Source: CAYZHM01 sp964478225
GTDB taxonomy: Bacteria > Pseudomonadota > Alphaproteobacteria > Micavibrionales > Micavibrionaceae
Direction: 5' to 3'
Assembly: GCA_964478225.1 (NCBI GenBank)
Contig: CAYZHM010000002.1
Coordinates: forward strand, 248,001-312,000
Length of the DNA stretch: 64,000 nucleotides
Shown here: positions 41,390 to 49,556 of the stretch, in pieces
Position numbering within the stretch: position 1 is the first letter of the stretch
How the letters are laid out: each line of letters begins with the position of its first letter
Made by a program: the position numbers and the translations under genes
The notes under the pieces: model-generated
Database searches by the model: none
What the model was told of the DNA's origin: nothing
The model's input: only the letters and a program-made list of their open reading frames with translations

Positions 41390-44300
41390 TCATGAGTCAA
41401 AAGAGATCGGCATGAGATTTGGGCCGTCTGTCCACAGTAACGCGCATTTTATCGTGTGGGATGGATAGATTTTGGCCAATATGTCGCGGTAGGCGCGGAG
41501 CTGGTTGATATAGATTTGCGGGACGTCCTTGGGGTTTGTGGGTGGCGGCCGGTTGGTTTTGTAGTCAATAATGAGGATTTCGCTTTCGGTGATGAAGAGG
41601 CGGTCGATTTGGCCGCTGATGACGCGGCCATCATCTGTGAGCCCCGTTATGGGGACTTCACCTTTGGAGCCAGGTCCGAATATAGGCGCGAAATCAGGGT
41701 GTTTCATGATGGCTTCAATTTCCTGAGTGATGGAATGCTGCACCTTTTCGGGGAGGTCGCTGGCAGACTTTGCAATAAAGTTTTGTATAGTTTTGCTGCG
41801 ATTTTGCTGCGGTGTTTCGGGTAAAAATTGTAAAATTTTGTGTGTTATATTGCCGCGGTAGAACCTGTATTCGTCCGATTTTTGCAGGGGCGAAAGGACC
41901 GGGTTTTCTACGCCAGAGGGGCGGGATGGCATGAGGGGGCGTGGTGGATGAGGTTCCGTCGGGGCTGGTTTGTAGAGCCATGCCGGGAGAGGGATAGGAT
42001 CGGCGGCGATGGTTTTATTGCTGGCGCTGCGGTCGGGATCGCGGATTTGCGGGTTATCGAGCCGGAGCGTGCCGTCCTTCAAGGTTTTTGCCCCAGTCAG
42101 CTCCAGGCCTTGCTGCACGTAGAAATACCAGCTTTCATCTCTGGGTTTTTTCTTTCCGGTTTGACCGCAGACATACAACCTGTCTTCGGCGCGGGTCATG
42201 GCGACATAGAGGAGGCGGCGATATTCCTCTTCCTCGCGTTGTTTCATGAGGGAGGCGGCTTGGGTATAGGATGCGCATTCCATGTCTTTGCGGGGTATCC
42301 ATAAGGGAAGATCAATGGTTTCAATTTTTTCCGGCCAGAGGATTTTGGAGTCTGGTTTTGAGCCGCCAGAGCCGGGTGAACGGATTGTGTCGGGCATGAT
42401 GACGATTGGGGCCTGAAGGCCTTTTGCACCGTGGATTGTGAGGATGCGGACATGGTTTCCGGCATCTTCTTGCTCGCGTTTGATTTCGACGGCCTCATTG
42501 CGCATTTGCTGCACAAATTGCTGCAAGTGGCCGCCAGAGTCTTTCTCGAAATTTAGAGCAAGATCGAGAAGTTCGAGAATAGGGTCGATTGTGTCTTCAC
42601 CCAGGCGGATTTGAATGGATTGCAGCCCACTTATGCCGTTTGCCGGGCATGGTTCGTAGAGCAAAGAACAGAGAAAATCATAGGGGCGAAGAGTGGTTGA
42701 ATATGCGATCAGGTTTTTCAGGTAAGTTGTGATCTCTGTATGGGGGCTTTGTTGCAAGGCTTGCCATAGGGAGGTTTCGCGGCCATGGGCCAGGGCGAAC
42801 AACTCTTCCTCTGTTAAGCCAATCATGGGGGATTTTAAAATGCAGGCGAGGGTGAGGTCGTCTGTGAGGAGGAGCGCGAATTCGGCGCAGGCCAAGAGAT
42901 CTTGAATAACGATTTCATTGCTGAGCAGAATTCGATCAAGGCCGCCGACAGGGATATTGCGGTTTTTCAGAGATCGTGAGAGTTGGCTGACCAGTGCGCT
43001 GCGGGTGCGGACAAGGATCATGATGTCTCCGGGGCGGATGGGGCGATTGTGGGAGGCCAGAATCTCGCCGCTTTGCAGCCAGTTTTCGATGCGGGTCGTT
43101 ATTTGCTCGCAGAGTAAGGATGTGCTGGTTTGTTGTGTGCTGATGGTGGTTGGGGGTTCCCAGAAATTATCCGATTCCTGGGGGGCGTCTTGTGTTTCAC
43201 AAAGCGGCCAAAGTTCGACAATTCCTTGCTGATGTCCGCGTTCATGGGCCGGGGAATGGCTGACGGGTGAATGAGAGACGCCAGAACGCAAGGCGTCGAT
43301 GGAGAATACGGCATCAACGGCTTGTAGAACGCTATGGGTTGAGCGGAAAGATGTGCTAATGGGGACGGTATCCCATTTTTTGCCAGCTTCTTTAATTTTT
43401 TGTTCGAAATAACCGTGCATGGCGGCAAATTTTTCAGGAGAAGCGCGCTGGAAACTATAAATCGATTGCTTTTCATCGCCGACGGTGAAGAGTGTGCGTT
43501 CGGCTTCTGCGGCGTTTTCACCTGCAAAAAACTCTTCACACAGGATTTTGACGATTTCCCATTGTTCCGGGTTGGTGTCTTGCGCTTCGTCAACGAGGAT
43601 GTGGTCGAGGCCTTGATCGAGCTTATAGAGGACCCAACTTGCGGAATTGGCGCTGGCTTCCATGAGGTCGAGGGTTTTGTTGATGAGATCATCGAAATCG
43701 AGAGCGTTCTGGTTGGCTTTGAGCGTTGTGTAGGTCTCGAGGATGGCGTTGGCGAGCATGAGCAGATCACGGGTCAGGAGCGCGCAACGGGCGGCGTTCA
43801 GGGTTTCTTCAAGCTGGAGGATGCGAAGGGCTTCGGTTTGCAAAGTGTCCAAGGCCGCGGGATTGGATTTTTGCGCTGGTTTTGTGATGAGGGCGGCGCG
43901 GATGGTTTGTTTTTCGGTCAGGAATGCCGATTTATACTGCGGGTAAAAGGCCGTACGTTCCTGTACGCTTTTTTCCAGGAAGGCGGCAATAGTTGCGCCG
44001 CGTGGTTGGTCTGAGCTTTCACTGCCTTCGAGGAGGGTGCGGCAGGCTGACAACAGCCCTTCTTTATCGAACGAGGTATCCTTGCAGGCGATGGCGAGAA
44101 GATTGTCTGGTGTTTGGCCGGCCGGAATATTCAGAGCCTTACGTAGGGCTTCATAAAGGCCATCCAAGCCGAAATTCTTTTTGAGGATGATGCTAAGTTG
44201 TCGGCGTTCGCTGGCGATGGATTTGAGGAGAATGGAAAAATCATCCTCATTCACATATTCAGCAATATGGTCGAGAGCTTGTGATAAGGCGGGATCAGAG

Positions 44301-44863
44301 CCTGGTTTTTTAATCGTGGAGAGAGTTTGGGTTTTTGCGGTGCTTAGAAGTGAGCGGGCTGCGCTTTCGTCGAGAGCGGCGAAATTCGGGGCGATCCCGG
44401 CTTCGAGGGGGAAGCGTCCAAGGACGGATTGGCAGAAAGAGTGGACAGTCATGATTTTAAGGCCGCCAGGGACGTCCGTTGTTTCGGCGAATAATTTACG
44501 TGCTGCAATTATTTCCGTTGATTTTGGTGTGCGCCCGATCAGCTTTTGCAGCGTATTGGTGAGGTTGAGATCATCGCAAGCGGCCCATTCCGAGAGGGTT
44601 TTAGAAAGGCGCAGGCGCATTTCATTGGCGGCGGCTTTGGTAAAGGTGAGGCATAGAATTTTTGATGCGGGGGTGCCTGGCGATCCGTCTTCGCGCGGGA
44701 GCAAAAGGCGTAGGACGCGGTCTGTGAGGACTTTGGTTTTGCCTGTGCCTGCGGATGCGCTGACCCAGGCTGATGTTGAAGGGTCGGCCGCTCGGCGCTG
44801 GACGACGTTGGGGTCTTGCGGGCGTTCCGCGCCAAGGCTGATTTTAGGAACGGAGGAGCTCAT
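41390..44863 (-). CDS. addA: Double-strand break repair helicase-nuclease AddA
   Basis: A 1157-residue UvrD-like helicase with a C-terminal RecB-type nuclease, half of the AddAB enzyme that processes DNA ends for recombination. Walker A is SAGTGKTK near residue 40. LDHILVDEAQDTNPEQWEI carries motif II, and FTVGDEKQSIYSFQRA motif III. Later helicase motifs include LTIHGAKGLQAPIV and LLYVAMTRAEDRLYV. The nuclease site reads GQIDRLF then LIIDYKTNR near residue 1100. Length is typical for alphaproteobacterial AddA. Its ATG overlaps the addB stop (ATGA), so the two subunits are made from one transcript. Confidence 0.97.
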   Translation of the reverse strand: MSSSVPKISLGAERPQDPNVVQRRAADPSTSAWVSASAGTGKTKVLTDRVLRLLLPREDGSPGTPASKILCLTFTKAAANEMRLRLSKTLSEWAACDDLNLTNTLQKLIGRTPKSTEIIAARKLFAETTDVPGGLKIMTVHSFCQSVLGRFPLEAGIAPNFAALDESAARSLLSTAKTQTLSTIKKPGSDPALSQALDHIAEYVNEDDFSILLKSIASERRQLSIILKKNFGLDGLYEALRKALNIPAGQTPDNLLAIACKDTSFDKEGLLSACRTLLEGSESSDQPRGATIAAFLEKSVQERTAFYPQYKSAFLTEKQTIRAALITKPAQKSNPAALDTLQTEALRILQLEETLNAARCALLTRDLLMLANAILETYTTLKANQNALDFDDLINKTLDLMEASANSASWVLYKLDQGLDHILVDEAQDTNPEQWEIVKILCEEFFAGENAAEAERTLFTVGDEKQSIYSFQRASPEKFAAMHGYFEQKIKEAGKKWDTVPISTSFRSTHSVLQAVDAVFSIDALRSGVSHSPVSHSPAHERGHQQGIVELWPLCETQDAPQESDNFWEPPTTISTQQTSTSLLCEQITTRIENWLQSGEILASHNRPIRPGDIMILVRTRSALVSQLSRSLKNRNIPVGGLDRILLSNEIVIQDLLACAEFALLLTDDLTLACILKSPMIGLTEEELFALAHGRETSLWQALQQSPHTEITTYLKNLIAYSTTLRPYDFLCSLLYEPCPANGISGLQSIQIRLGEDTIDPILELLDLALNFEKDSGGHLQQFVQQMRNEAVEIKREQEDAGNHVRILTIHGAKGLQAPIVIMPDTIRSPGSGGSKPDSKILWPEKIETIDLPLWIPRKDMECASYTQAASLMKQREEEEYRRLLYVAMTRAEDRLYVCGQTGKKKPRDESWYFYVQQGLELTGAKTLKDGTLRLDNPQIRDPDRSASNKTIAADPIPLPAWLYKPAPTEPHPPRPLMPSRPSGVENPVLSPLQKSDEYRFYRGNITHKILQFLPETPQQNRSKTIQNFIAKSASDLPEKVQHSITQEIEAIMKHPDFAPIFGPGSKGEVPITGLTDDGRVISGQIDRLFITESEILIIDYKTNRPPPTNPKDVPQIYINQLRAYRDILAKIYPSHTIKCALLWTDGPNLMPISFDS

Positions 44864-47790
44864 GCGGCGTCCTCCAAGGGCTCATCATCGCCGACTACGC
44901 CCCATTCGCCTATGCGTGCGAGGTGGGTGTAGTCGCTGAAACGCGGGGCGTTGGCTGGATTTGGAATTGAGTGGTAGGGTGTGGTTTCATCAGCAAAGAC
45001 CGTGATCAGACGGGAAAGAGATGTCCGAGTGTTTTCGATGAGTTCGGGGATGTCTTTGTCGTATGTGATTGCTTTGCCGCCATCGCCTGTGCCGTTGAGC
45101 ACGAGATAAACGAGGGTTTCGGGTTCCAGGGCGGGGGTGTTTTCGAACCCTCCTGCGGCCAGCATCATGGCCTCGAGCGCGAGCTGAGGATTTTGACCGT
45201 TTGCGATAGATTTTTGAGTGTAAGAGCCAGCGGATTTGTAGTCGATGATTGCCGCGCCGTTGGATTTGTTTTGGTCAATGCGGTCGGCGACGCCGGTGAG
45301 GGTAAAGTTGCCGATTTGGATGGAGCCTTTGGCTTCCAACTGAAGGGGGGAATATGTCATTTGCCATTGTGATTGATGATCTAAGAACCATGAAGCGAGA
45401 CGCGCAAATCTGGGCCACCAAAATTGCCAGAGCGCAGGGTCGGTTTCTGTCTCTTGCAGCACTGATTTTGCGTCTTCATGAATTTTGTCATAAAGATTGC
45501 CCCAATTGGTTTTTATACAGGTGTTTTGATGTTGCGCGACGAAGCGTTCCAAAATCGTGTGTAATACACCTCCCTTGAAAGCGGTGTCCGGCAACTCTTC
45601 CAGGGTGTTTAGTTTTTTTAGACCCAAAATATAACGGGCGTAGATTGCATAGGGATCTTTGAGCCAGGTTTCGATTTTTGTGACCGGAAGTTGGGTGGGT
45701 CGTGACGGTGCAGGAGGGGTTGGAGCGGGCCGAGCTATTGGTTCGGTGCGTCCGTTTTGACTCGGGTTTTGATCCATTGATTTTGCCCAAAGCAGGGCGG
45801 GATTTTTATTGGCTCTGAACTCTTTTATGTGAATGACATCAAGAATGGCGTTTAATCTTTGCAGCCAACGGGCGGGAATTGTTGGTGTGCCGGCGGAGCG
45901 TTTGCTGCGCGTGAGGATGACTTCGGGGGCGCAAAAACCTTGAACAAAATCGTGGGCGGCGAGACCAATTGAGCGCTCCGGACTGGGCAGGCCGAATTTT
46001 GTACGCATGGGGCGGGACATCCACGGATCATGGCCGGGATCGGGTGGCCATATTCCCTCGTTGAGGCCAGCCAGGATTACACGATCAGCATTGATCATGC
46101 GGGCCTCGAGCTGGCCAAGGATATGCAAGCGCGGATGTGTGCCGTAAGCGGGGCGCACGGTTATGGTTTGCATCAAGGTGTCGATGATTGCGAGATATTG
46201 CGCAGGGGTTAGTGTTGTTATGAGATCCGCGTGGCTTAGTAATTCTGCAAAAAATGCCGCGGCGGCTTCGCCGCCTTCATTTTGCCAAAGATCAGTGCCG
46301 GTCAGGTTTTCTGCGAATTTTAAATGAGCCGCGATGTGTTTCTTTAAAGAGGCCGTTTGCTGCGGGCTTGGAGCAAGTTTTTGCAACTTCTCGATTAAGG
46401 CCAAAGATTTGGGATCTGTGTGCAGTCTTTGTTTTATGCCGTCCAGTCCGTTTGGTGGTTTGGGGCCGCGTAGGGCGATATCGAGATGGTGCAGGGTTTC
46501 TTTGGATGCGAAGTTTTTCAGATGGGGTTGCTTGAGCAAGCTTAGAAGGGCAACGGGTGAAAAATCGGAAATGAGGGCCTCAAGAGAGGCTTTTAAGAAA
46601 CGTCCGGTGGGTGTGTTGCTTAGGGGTTCTCCGGCGGAGTCGTCAAGTTCGATGTTCCAGCGCCGCATGGAAGCGCGTACGCGGCGCGCCAGATTGCGAT
46701 CCGGTGTAATCAAGACAGCGGTTTTATTTGGATCCTCGAGGATTTCGCGTAGCAATATTGCGATGGTTTGTGCTTCTTGATGGTCGTGCTCACATTCAAT
46801 GAGATCCAGATGATTGAATGCGGCCTCGAGTTTGTTGCGCTTATCGGTGTTGTCTGCAAGGTTTTGCCATTGTTGGGTCGTTGCTGCGGGACGCATAATT
46901 TCCGTTGCCAGGAGACGCCGAGATTGATTAATGGGACGCTCTTGATGTGCCATGTGCCATGTTTGGACACTGTTTCGGTCTATCTTGAGTTTGGAGAGCA
47001 GGTTTTTTAGACCGAATTGAGGATGGTGATCTTCAAGGGATTCCCAGCTTTCATCGTCGATGGTTTCGTCGAGGCCGGGGAGAACCAGGCGGCCTTGCGG
47101 CAAGCCGGCAATAACTTCGAGAAGGCGGGCCGTTGCCGGGATGGAGCCTGTTGAACCGGCGGCGATTATGGGTGCTGCGGGCTGCGCTTTTTCAAGATGA
47201 TTTGCCAAGGCGAGCGTTAACCTGTTGCGGCGATCGGCTTCATCGATGGCGCCATGTTCGCTTAAGATTTTTGGCCAGTATTCGCTGATGATTTTAAGGA
47301 AATCGAGGGTGATCTGCCAATGGCTGGCGAATTCATCCGGCACCAGCTTGTCGAGATCTTTGATGTTGAGATTTTCGGTGTAGATATGATCCATAAGTTG
47401 GCCGAGGGCTATGGCAAGCGCGAGCGCTTGATCCGGTTTTCCATGGTAATCCGGTCGGGACTCGATCAGTTTTGCGAGCAAAAAGCGGCGCTTCATTGGA
47501 GGAAGGGCTGGAGGGATATTGAGCAATTCTGGTAAATCGGCGAAAATGAGTTCCTCTTCGTCGACGTCGCCCAGCGACTGCATATGGGGCAAAAGCAGCG
47601 GGCGACCAGCGGTTTCAACCAAAAAGGCCTCTCTTAAGTTGCGGCAAGCGCGGCGGGACGGCAGGAAAATTCGGTATGCCGCAAGAAGGGCGGGATCATT
47701 TTTGGTTTCGAGTAAAATTTGCGCCGCGAGCGCTTTGGCGAAAGGAACGCCTGCGGGGATGTTGTAAATATGAGAAGGCGGTATGCTCAT
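44860..47790 (-). CDS. addB: Double-strand break repair protein AddB
   Basis: The partner subunit of AddA, about 976 residues, of the alphaproteobacterial AddB type. It opens with IYNIPAGVPFAKALAAQIL and FLPSRRACRNLREAF, remnants of a helicase fold without an intact Walker motif. It ends with a RecB-like nuclease domain (LTGVADRIDQ then AAIIDYKSAGS near residue 895). I place the start at ATG 47790, where it overlaps the murU stop as ATGA; a frame running up to 47892 would overlap murU by 106 bases. Translational coupling runs murU-addB-addA. Confidence 0.95.
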   Translation of the reverse strand: MSIPPSHIYNIPAGVPFAKALAAQILLETKNDPALLAAYRIFLPSRRACRNLREAFLVETAGRPLLLPHMQSLGDVDEEELIFADLPELLNIPPALPPMKRRFLLAKLIESRPDYHGKPDQALALAIALGQLMDHIYTENLNIKDLDKLVPDEFASHWQITLDFLKIISEYWPKILSEHGAIDEADRRNRLTLALANHLEKAQPAAPIIAAGSTGSIPATARLLEVIAGLPQGRLVLPGLDETIDDESWESLEDHHPQFGLKNLLSKLKIDRNSVQTWHMAHQERPINQSRRLLATEIMRPAATTQQWQNLADNTDKRNKLEAAFNHLDLIECEHDHQEAQTIAILLREILEDPNKTAVLITPDRNLARRVRASMRRWNIELDDSAGEPLSNTPTGRFLKASLEALISDFSPVALLSLLKQPHLKNFASKETLHHLDIALRGPKPPNGLDGIKQRLHTDPKSLALIEKLQKLAPSPQQTASLKKHIAAHLKFAENLTGTDLWQNEGGEAAAAFFAELLSHADLITTLTPAQYLAIIDTLMQTITVRPAYGTHPRLHILGQLEARMINADRVILAGLNEGIWPPDPGHDPWMSRPMRTKFGLPSPERSIGLAAHDFVQGFCAPEVILTRSKRSAGTPTIPARWLQRLNAILDVIHIKEFRANKNPALLWAKSMDQNPSQNGRTEPIARPAPTPPAPSRPTQLPVTKIETWLKDPYAIYARYILGLKKLNTLEELPDTAFKGGVLHTILERFVAQHQNTCIKTNWGNLYDKIHEDAKSVLQETETDPALWQFWWPRFARLASWFLDHQSQWQMTYSPLQLEAKGSIQIGNFTLTGVADRIDQNKSNGAAIIDYKSAGSYTQKSIANGQNPQLALEAMMLAAGGFENTPALEPETLVYLVLNGTGDGGKAITYDKDIPELIENTRTSLSRLITVFADETTPYHSIPNPANAPRFSDYTHLARIGEWGVVGDDEPLEDAA

Positions 47791-48494
47791 TCTTCTTTTT
47801 GCTCGTTCACGCGTTCGAGATCTTGGGGTGTGCTGATGTGGTGCCATGTGCCTTTGTTCATCAGGCCATAAAGAGTTTTGTTCTTTTCGCAATTGTCCAT
47901 AATCTCAAGAAAGGAAAAAGGCACAGGTTTGCGGTCTTTGAAAATGCGGGGGTGGTTGATCCGTACGTTTGTGAACATGGCTGTGCCAGATTGGGTCATT
48001 GATCGCACGGCGCATCCGTCCTCTTGAAGATCATAATCACCGATTCCTGTGGTTAACGTCATGGTTTTTATGTCTTGCAGTATCATAAGTATGTCCATGG
48101 TATCGCGCCAATTTTGTGCAAGGTGCGTGAGTGTATTTTGGCCTGGTGCATCAATCCAAAATGCGTCACCGGCAATGACATAAAACGGTGTATCATCAAA
48201 ATGATTCAATGCGTTAACAACGCCGCCCCCTGTATCGAGCAATTCTGGTTCAGTGATGCAGTAGATTTTTGTTTTTGAGGAGCTGCGGGTCTTTGCCCAG
48301 TCTTGAATCTGGGGCGCGAGGTGGTGGGCATTGATAATTACCTCTTTCGCGCCGATACGTTGCAGATGTGACAAAGTGTGGTCCAGAATCGGTCTACCAT
48401 GGACTTCAACCAAGGGCTTGGGTGTACGTTCGGTGAGGGGTCGCATACGTTTGCCATGACCGGCGGCGAGGATGAATGCTTTGTCTGGGATCAT
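47787..48494 (-). CDS. murU: N-acetylmuramate alpha-1-phosphate uridylyltransferase (MurU-type)
   Basis: A 235-residue sugar-1-phosphate nucleotidyltransferase. The signature GHGKRMRPLTERTPKPLVEV covers residues 13-32. It also has AGDAFWID for metal and sugar contact, and a C-terminal VNEQKEE tail. By family and by its place between tsaE and addB it should make UDP-MurNAc from MurNAc-1-P in peptidoglycan recycling. The kinase AmgK, normally encoded just before murU in relatives, is not present in this gap: tsaE overlaps murU directly by four bases. Substrate assignment rests on synteny; a general sugar nucleotidyltransferase is the alternative. Confidence 0.83.
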   Translation of the reverse strand: MIPDKAFILAAGHGKRMRPLTERTPKPLVEVHGRPILDHTLSHLQRIGAKEVIINAHHLAPQIQDWAKTRSSSKTKIYCITEPELLDTGGGVVNALNHFDDTPFYVIAGDAFWIDAPGQNTLTHLAQNWRDTMDILMILQDIKTMTLTTGIGDYDLQEDGCAVRSMTQSGTAMFTNVRINHPRIFKDRKPVPFSFLEIMDNCEKNKTLYGLMNKGTWHHISTPQDLERVNEQKEE

Positions 48495-48922
48495 GATTTT
48501 TCCGATAGGGTGATTTTGCGGGAGTGGGAATTTTCAGCGATGGTTTCGATATCAATGCGCTTGTGAGTGCTTGGTAAAAACGGGCCTGCTTTGTCCGGCC
48601 ATTCGATTAAGGCGATTCCGTCTTGCAAGGCATCCTCCCACCCAAGCTCGAAGATTTCTTCGGGATTATTGAGGCGATATAGATCGAAATGCGATATCAC
48701 ATAATCGGGTGTTTCATAGGTTTGTATAAGCGTAAAAGTGGGGCTTGGCACATCTAAATCAGGGGTTTTTGTCAAAAAACGAATGATTTCACGGGCAAAA
48801 ACAGTCTTTCCTGCACCTAAGTTGCCGTATAAGCATAAAACATCACCTTTTTTAAGGGATTTTGAGATTTTTTGAGCAAATTCTTGGGTTTCTTGCTCGT
48901 TTTTTGTAATCGTTTCCGGCAT
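48491..48922 (-). CDS. tsaE: tRNA t6A biosynthesis ATPase TsaE
   Basis: A protein of about 143 residues required with TsaB and TsaD to make N6-threonylcarbamoyladenosine at A37 of ANN-decoding tRNAs. The P-loop is YGNLGAGKTVF near residue 39. SPTFTLIQTY and HFDLYRL follow, with WPDKAGPFLP near the end: all TsaE hallmarks. I use ATG at 48922 (MPETITK); an in-frame start at 48958 adds twelve residues. It overlaps murU by four bases (ATGA) and lies upstream of it in the same operon. Confidence 0.93.
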   Translation of the reverse strand: MPETITKNEQETQEFAQKISKSLKKGDVLCLYGNLGAGKTVFAREIIRFLTKTPDLDVPSPTFTLIQTYETPDYVISHFDLYRLNNPEEIFELGWEDALQDGIALIEWPDKAGPFLPSTHKRIDIETIAENSHSRKITLSEKS

Positions 48923-48987
48923 GCGTCTTTCGCTTTGCACAATGTTTGTTCGTATCAATCGCGTGATAGATTTGGTAAAATGAATAT

Positions 48988-49413
48988 ATGAGATTCAGAT
49001 TACCGTTCATAGCATTTCTTACGATTTTCTGCGCTCCGGCGTGGGCCCAGAATGAGAATCTTGATATTGTTTCCGAACCCATTTGCTTCAATGTCCGCAA
49101 TGAAGCCGCTTACACCGTGACCGGCAGTTTCCAGACAGATTACTATACGCGGCCTGACGGGATCCGGGCGCGCCACCGTTCTAATTTCAGGCTTGGCGAA
49201 GCAGGGGCCAAAGATGATAAGGGTGCGCCTGCGGACGTGGCGGAGTTTTGCTCCTACGGCCCGTTTTTGCCCGAGCGTAAGCTGACATTGACCATTCGTA
49301 CGCTGGTTCCGGTGTTTTCCTGCAAAACCAAGGTTGATCAAGGCGAGATCGTGATCAAGGGCAAGAAGAAGCCTGAGGGTGGGACTGACACCTGGGCCGA
49401 ATGCTTCCTTTAA
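48988..49413 (+). CDS. Hypothetical exported protein
   Basis: A 141-residue protein with a clear signal peptide (RLPFIAFLTIFCAPAWA, cleavage after AWA). The mature part has four cysteines that could form disulfides (in PICFN, EFCSYG, FSCKT and the final AECFL) and the phrase YTVTGSFQTDYYTRPDGIRARH. Small periplasmic proteins of this shape are found in alphaproteobacteria, but I know no function. It is divergent from tsaE. A full-length palindromic repeat starts at its stop codon. Confidence 0.75.
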   Translation: MRFRLPFIAFLTIFCAPAWAQNENLDIVSEPICFNVRNEAAYTVTGSFQTDYYTRPDGIRARHRSNFRLGEAGAKDDKGAPADVAEFCSYGPFLPERKLTLTIRTLVPVFSCKTKVDQGEIVIKGKKKPEGGTDTWAECFL

Positions 49414-49537
49414 TTATTCTTCGATAAATGGGCTGCGAACAAAGCGTTTCTGCGCTTCCGGTTCGCACGTATCAGATATACGTTTACGCTTCCGGTTCTC
49501 GAAACGCTTTGTTCTCGCCACATTTCTCTTTGAATAT
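49412..49537 (+). repeat. Stop-abutting palindromic element, copy D
   Basis: A 126-base element overlapping the TAA stop. It carries a perfect 14-base inverted repeat, GAACAAAGCGTTTC and GAAACGCTTTGTTC, inside the common ends ATTCTTCGATAAATG and CATTTCTCTTTGAAT, with a CGTAT-caga-TATACG centre. It is almost the same as copy B at 9306. It separates this gene from the convergent divL-like gene. Confidence 0.88.
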
Positions 49538-49556
49538 TTCTTTGTTGTTTTTTGCC

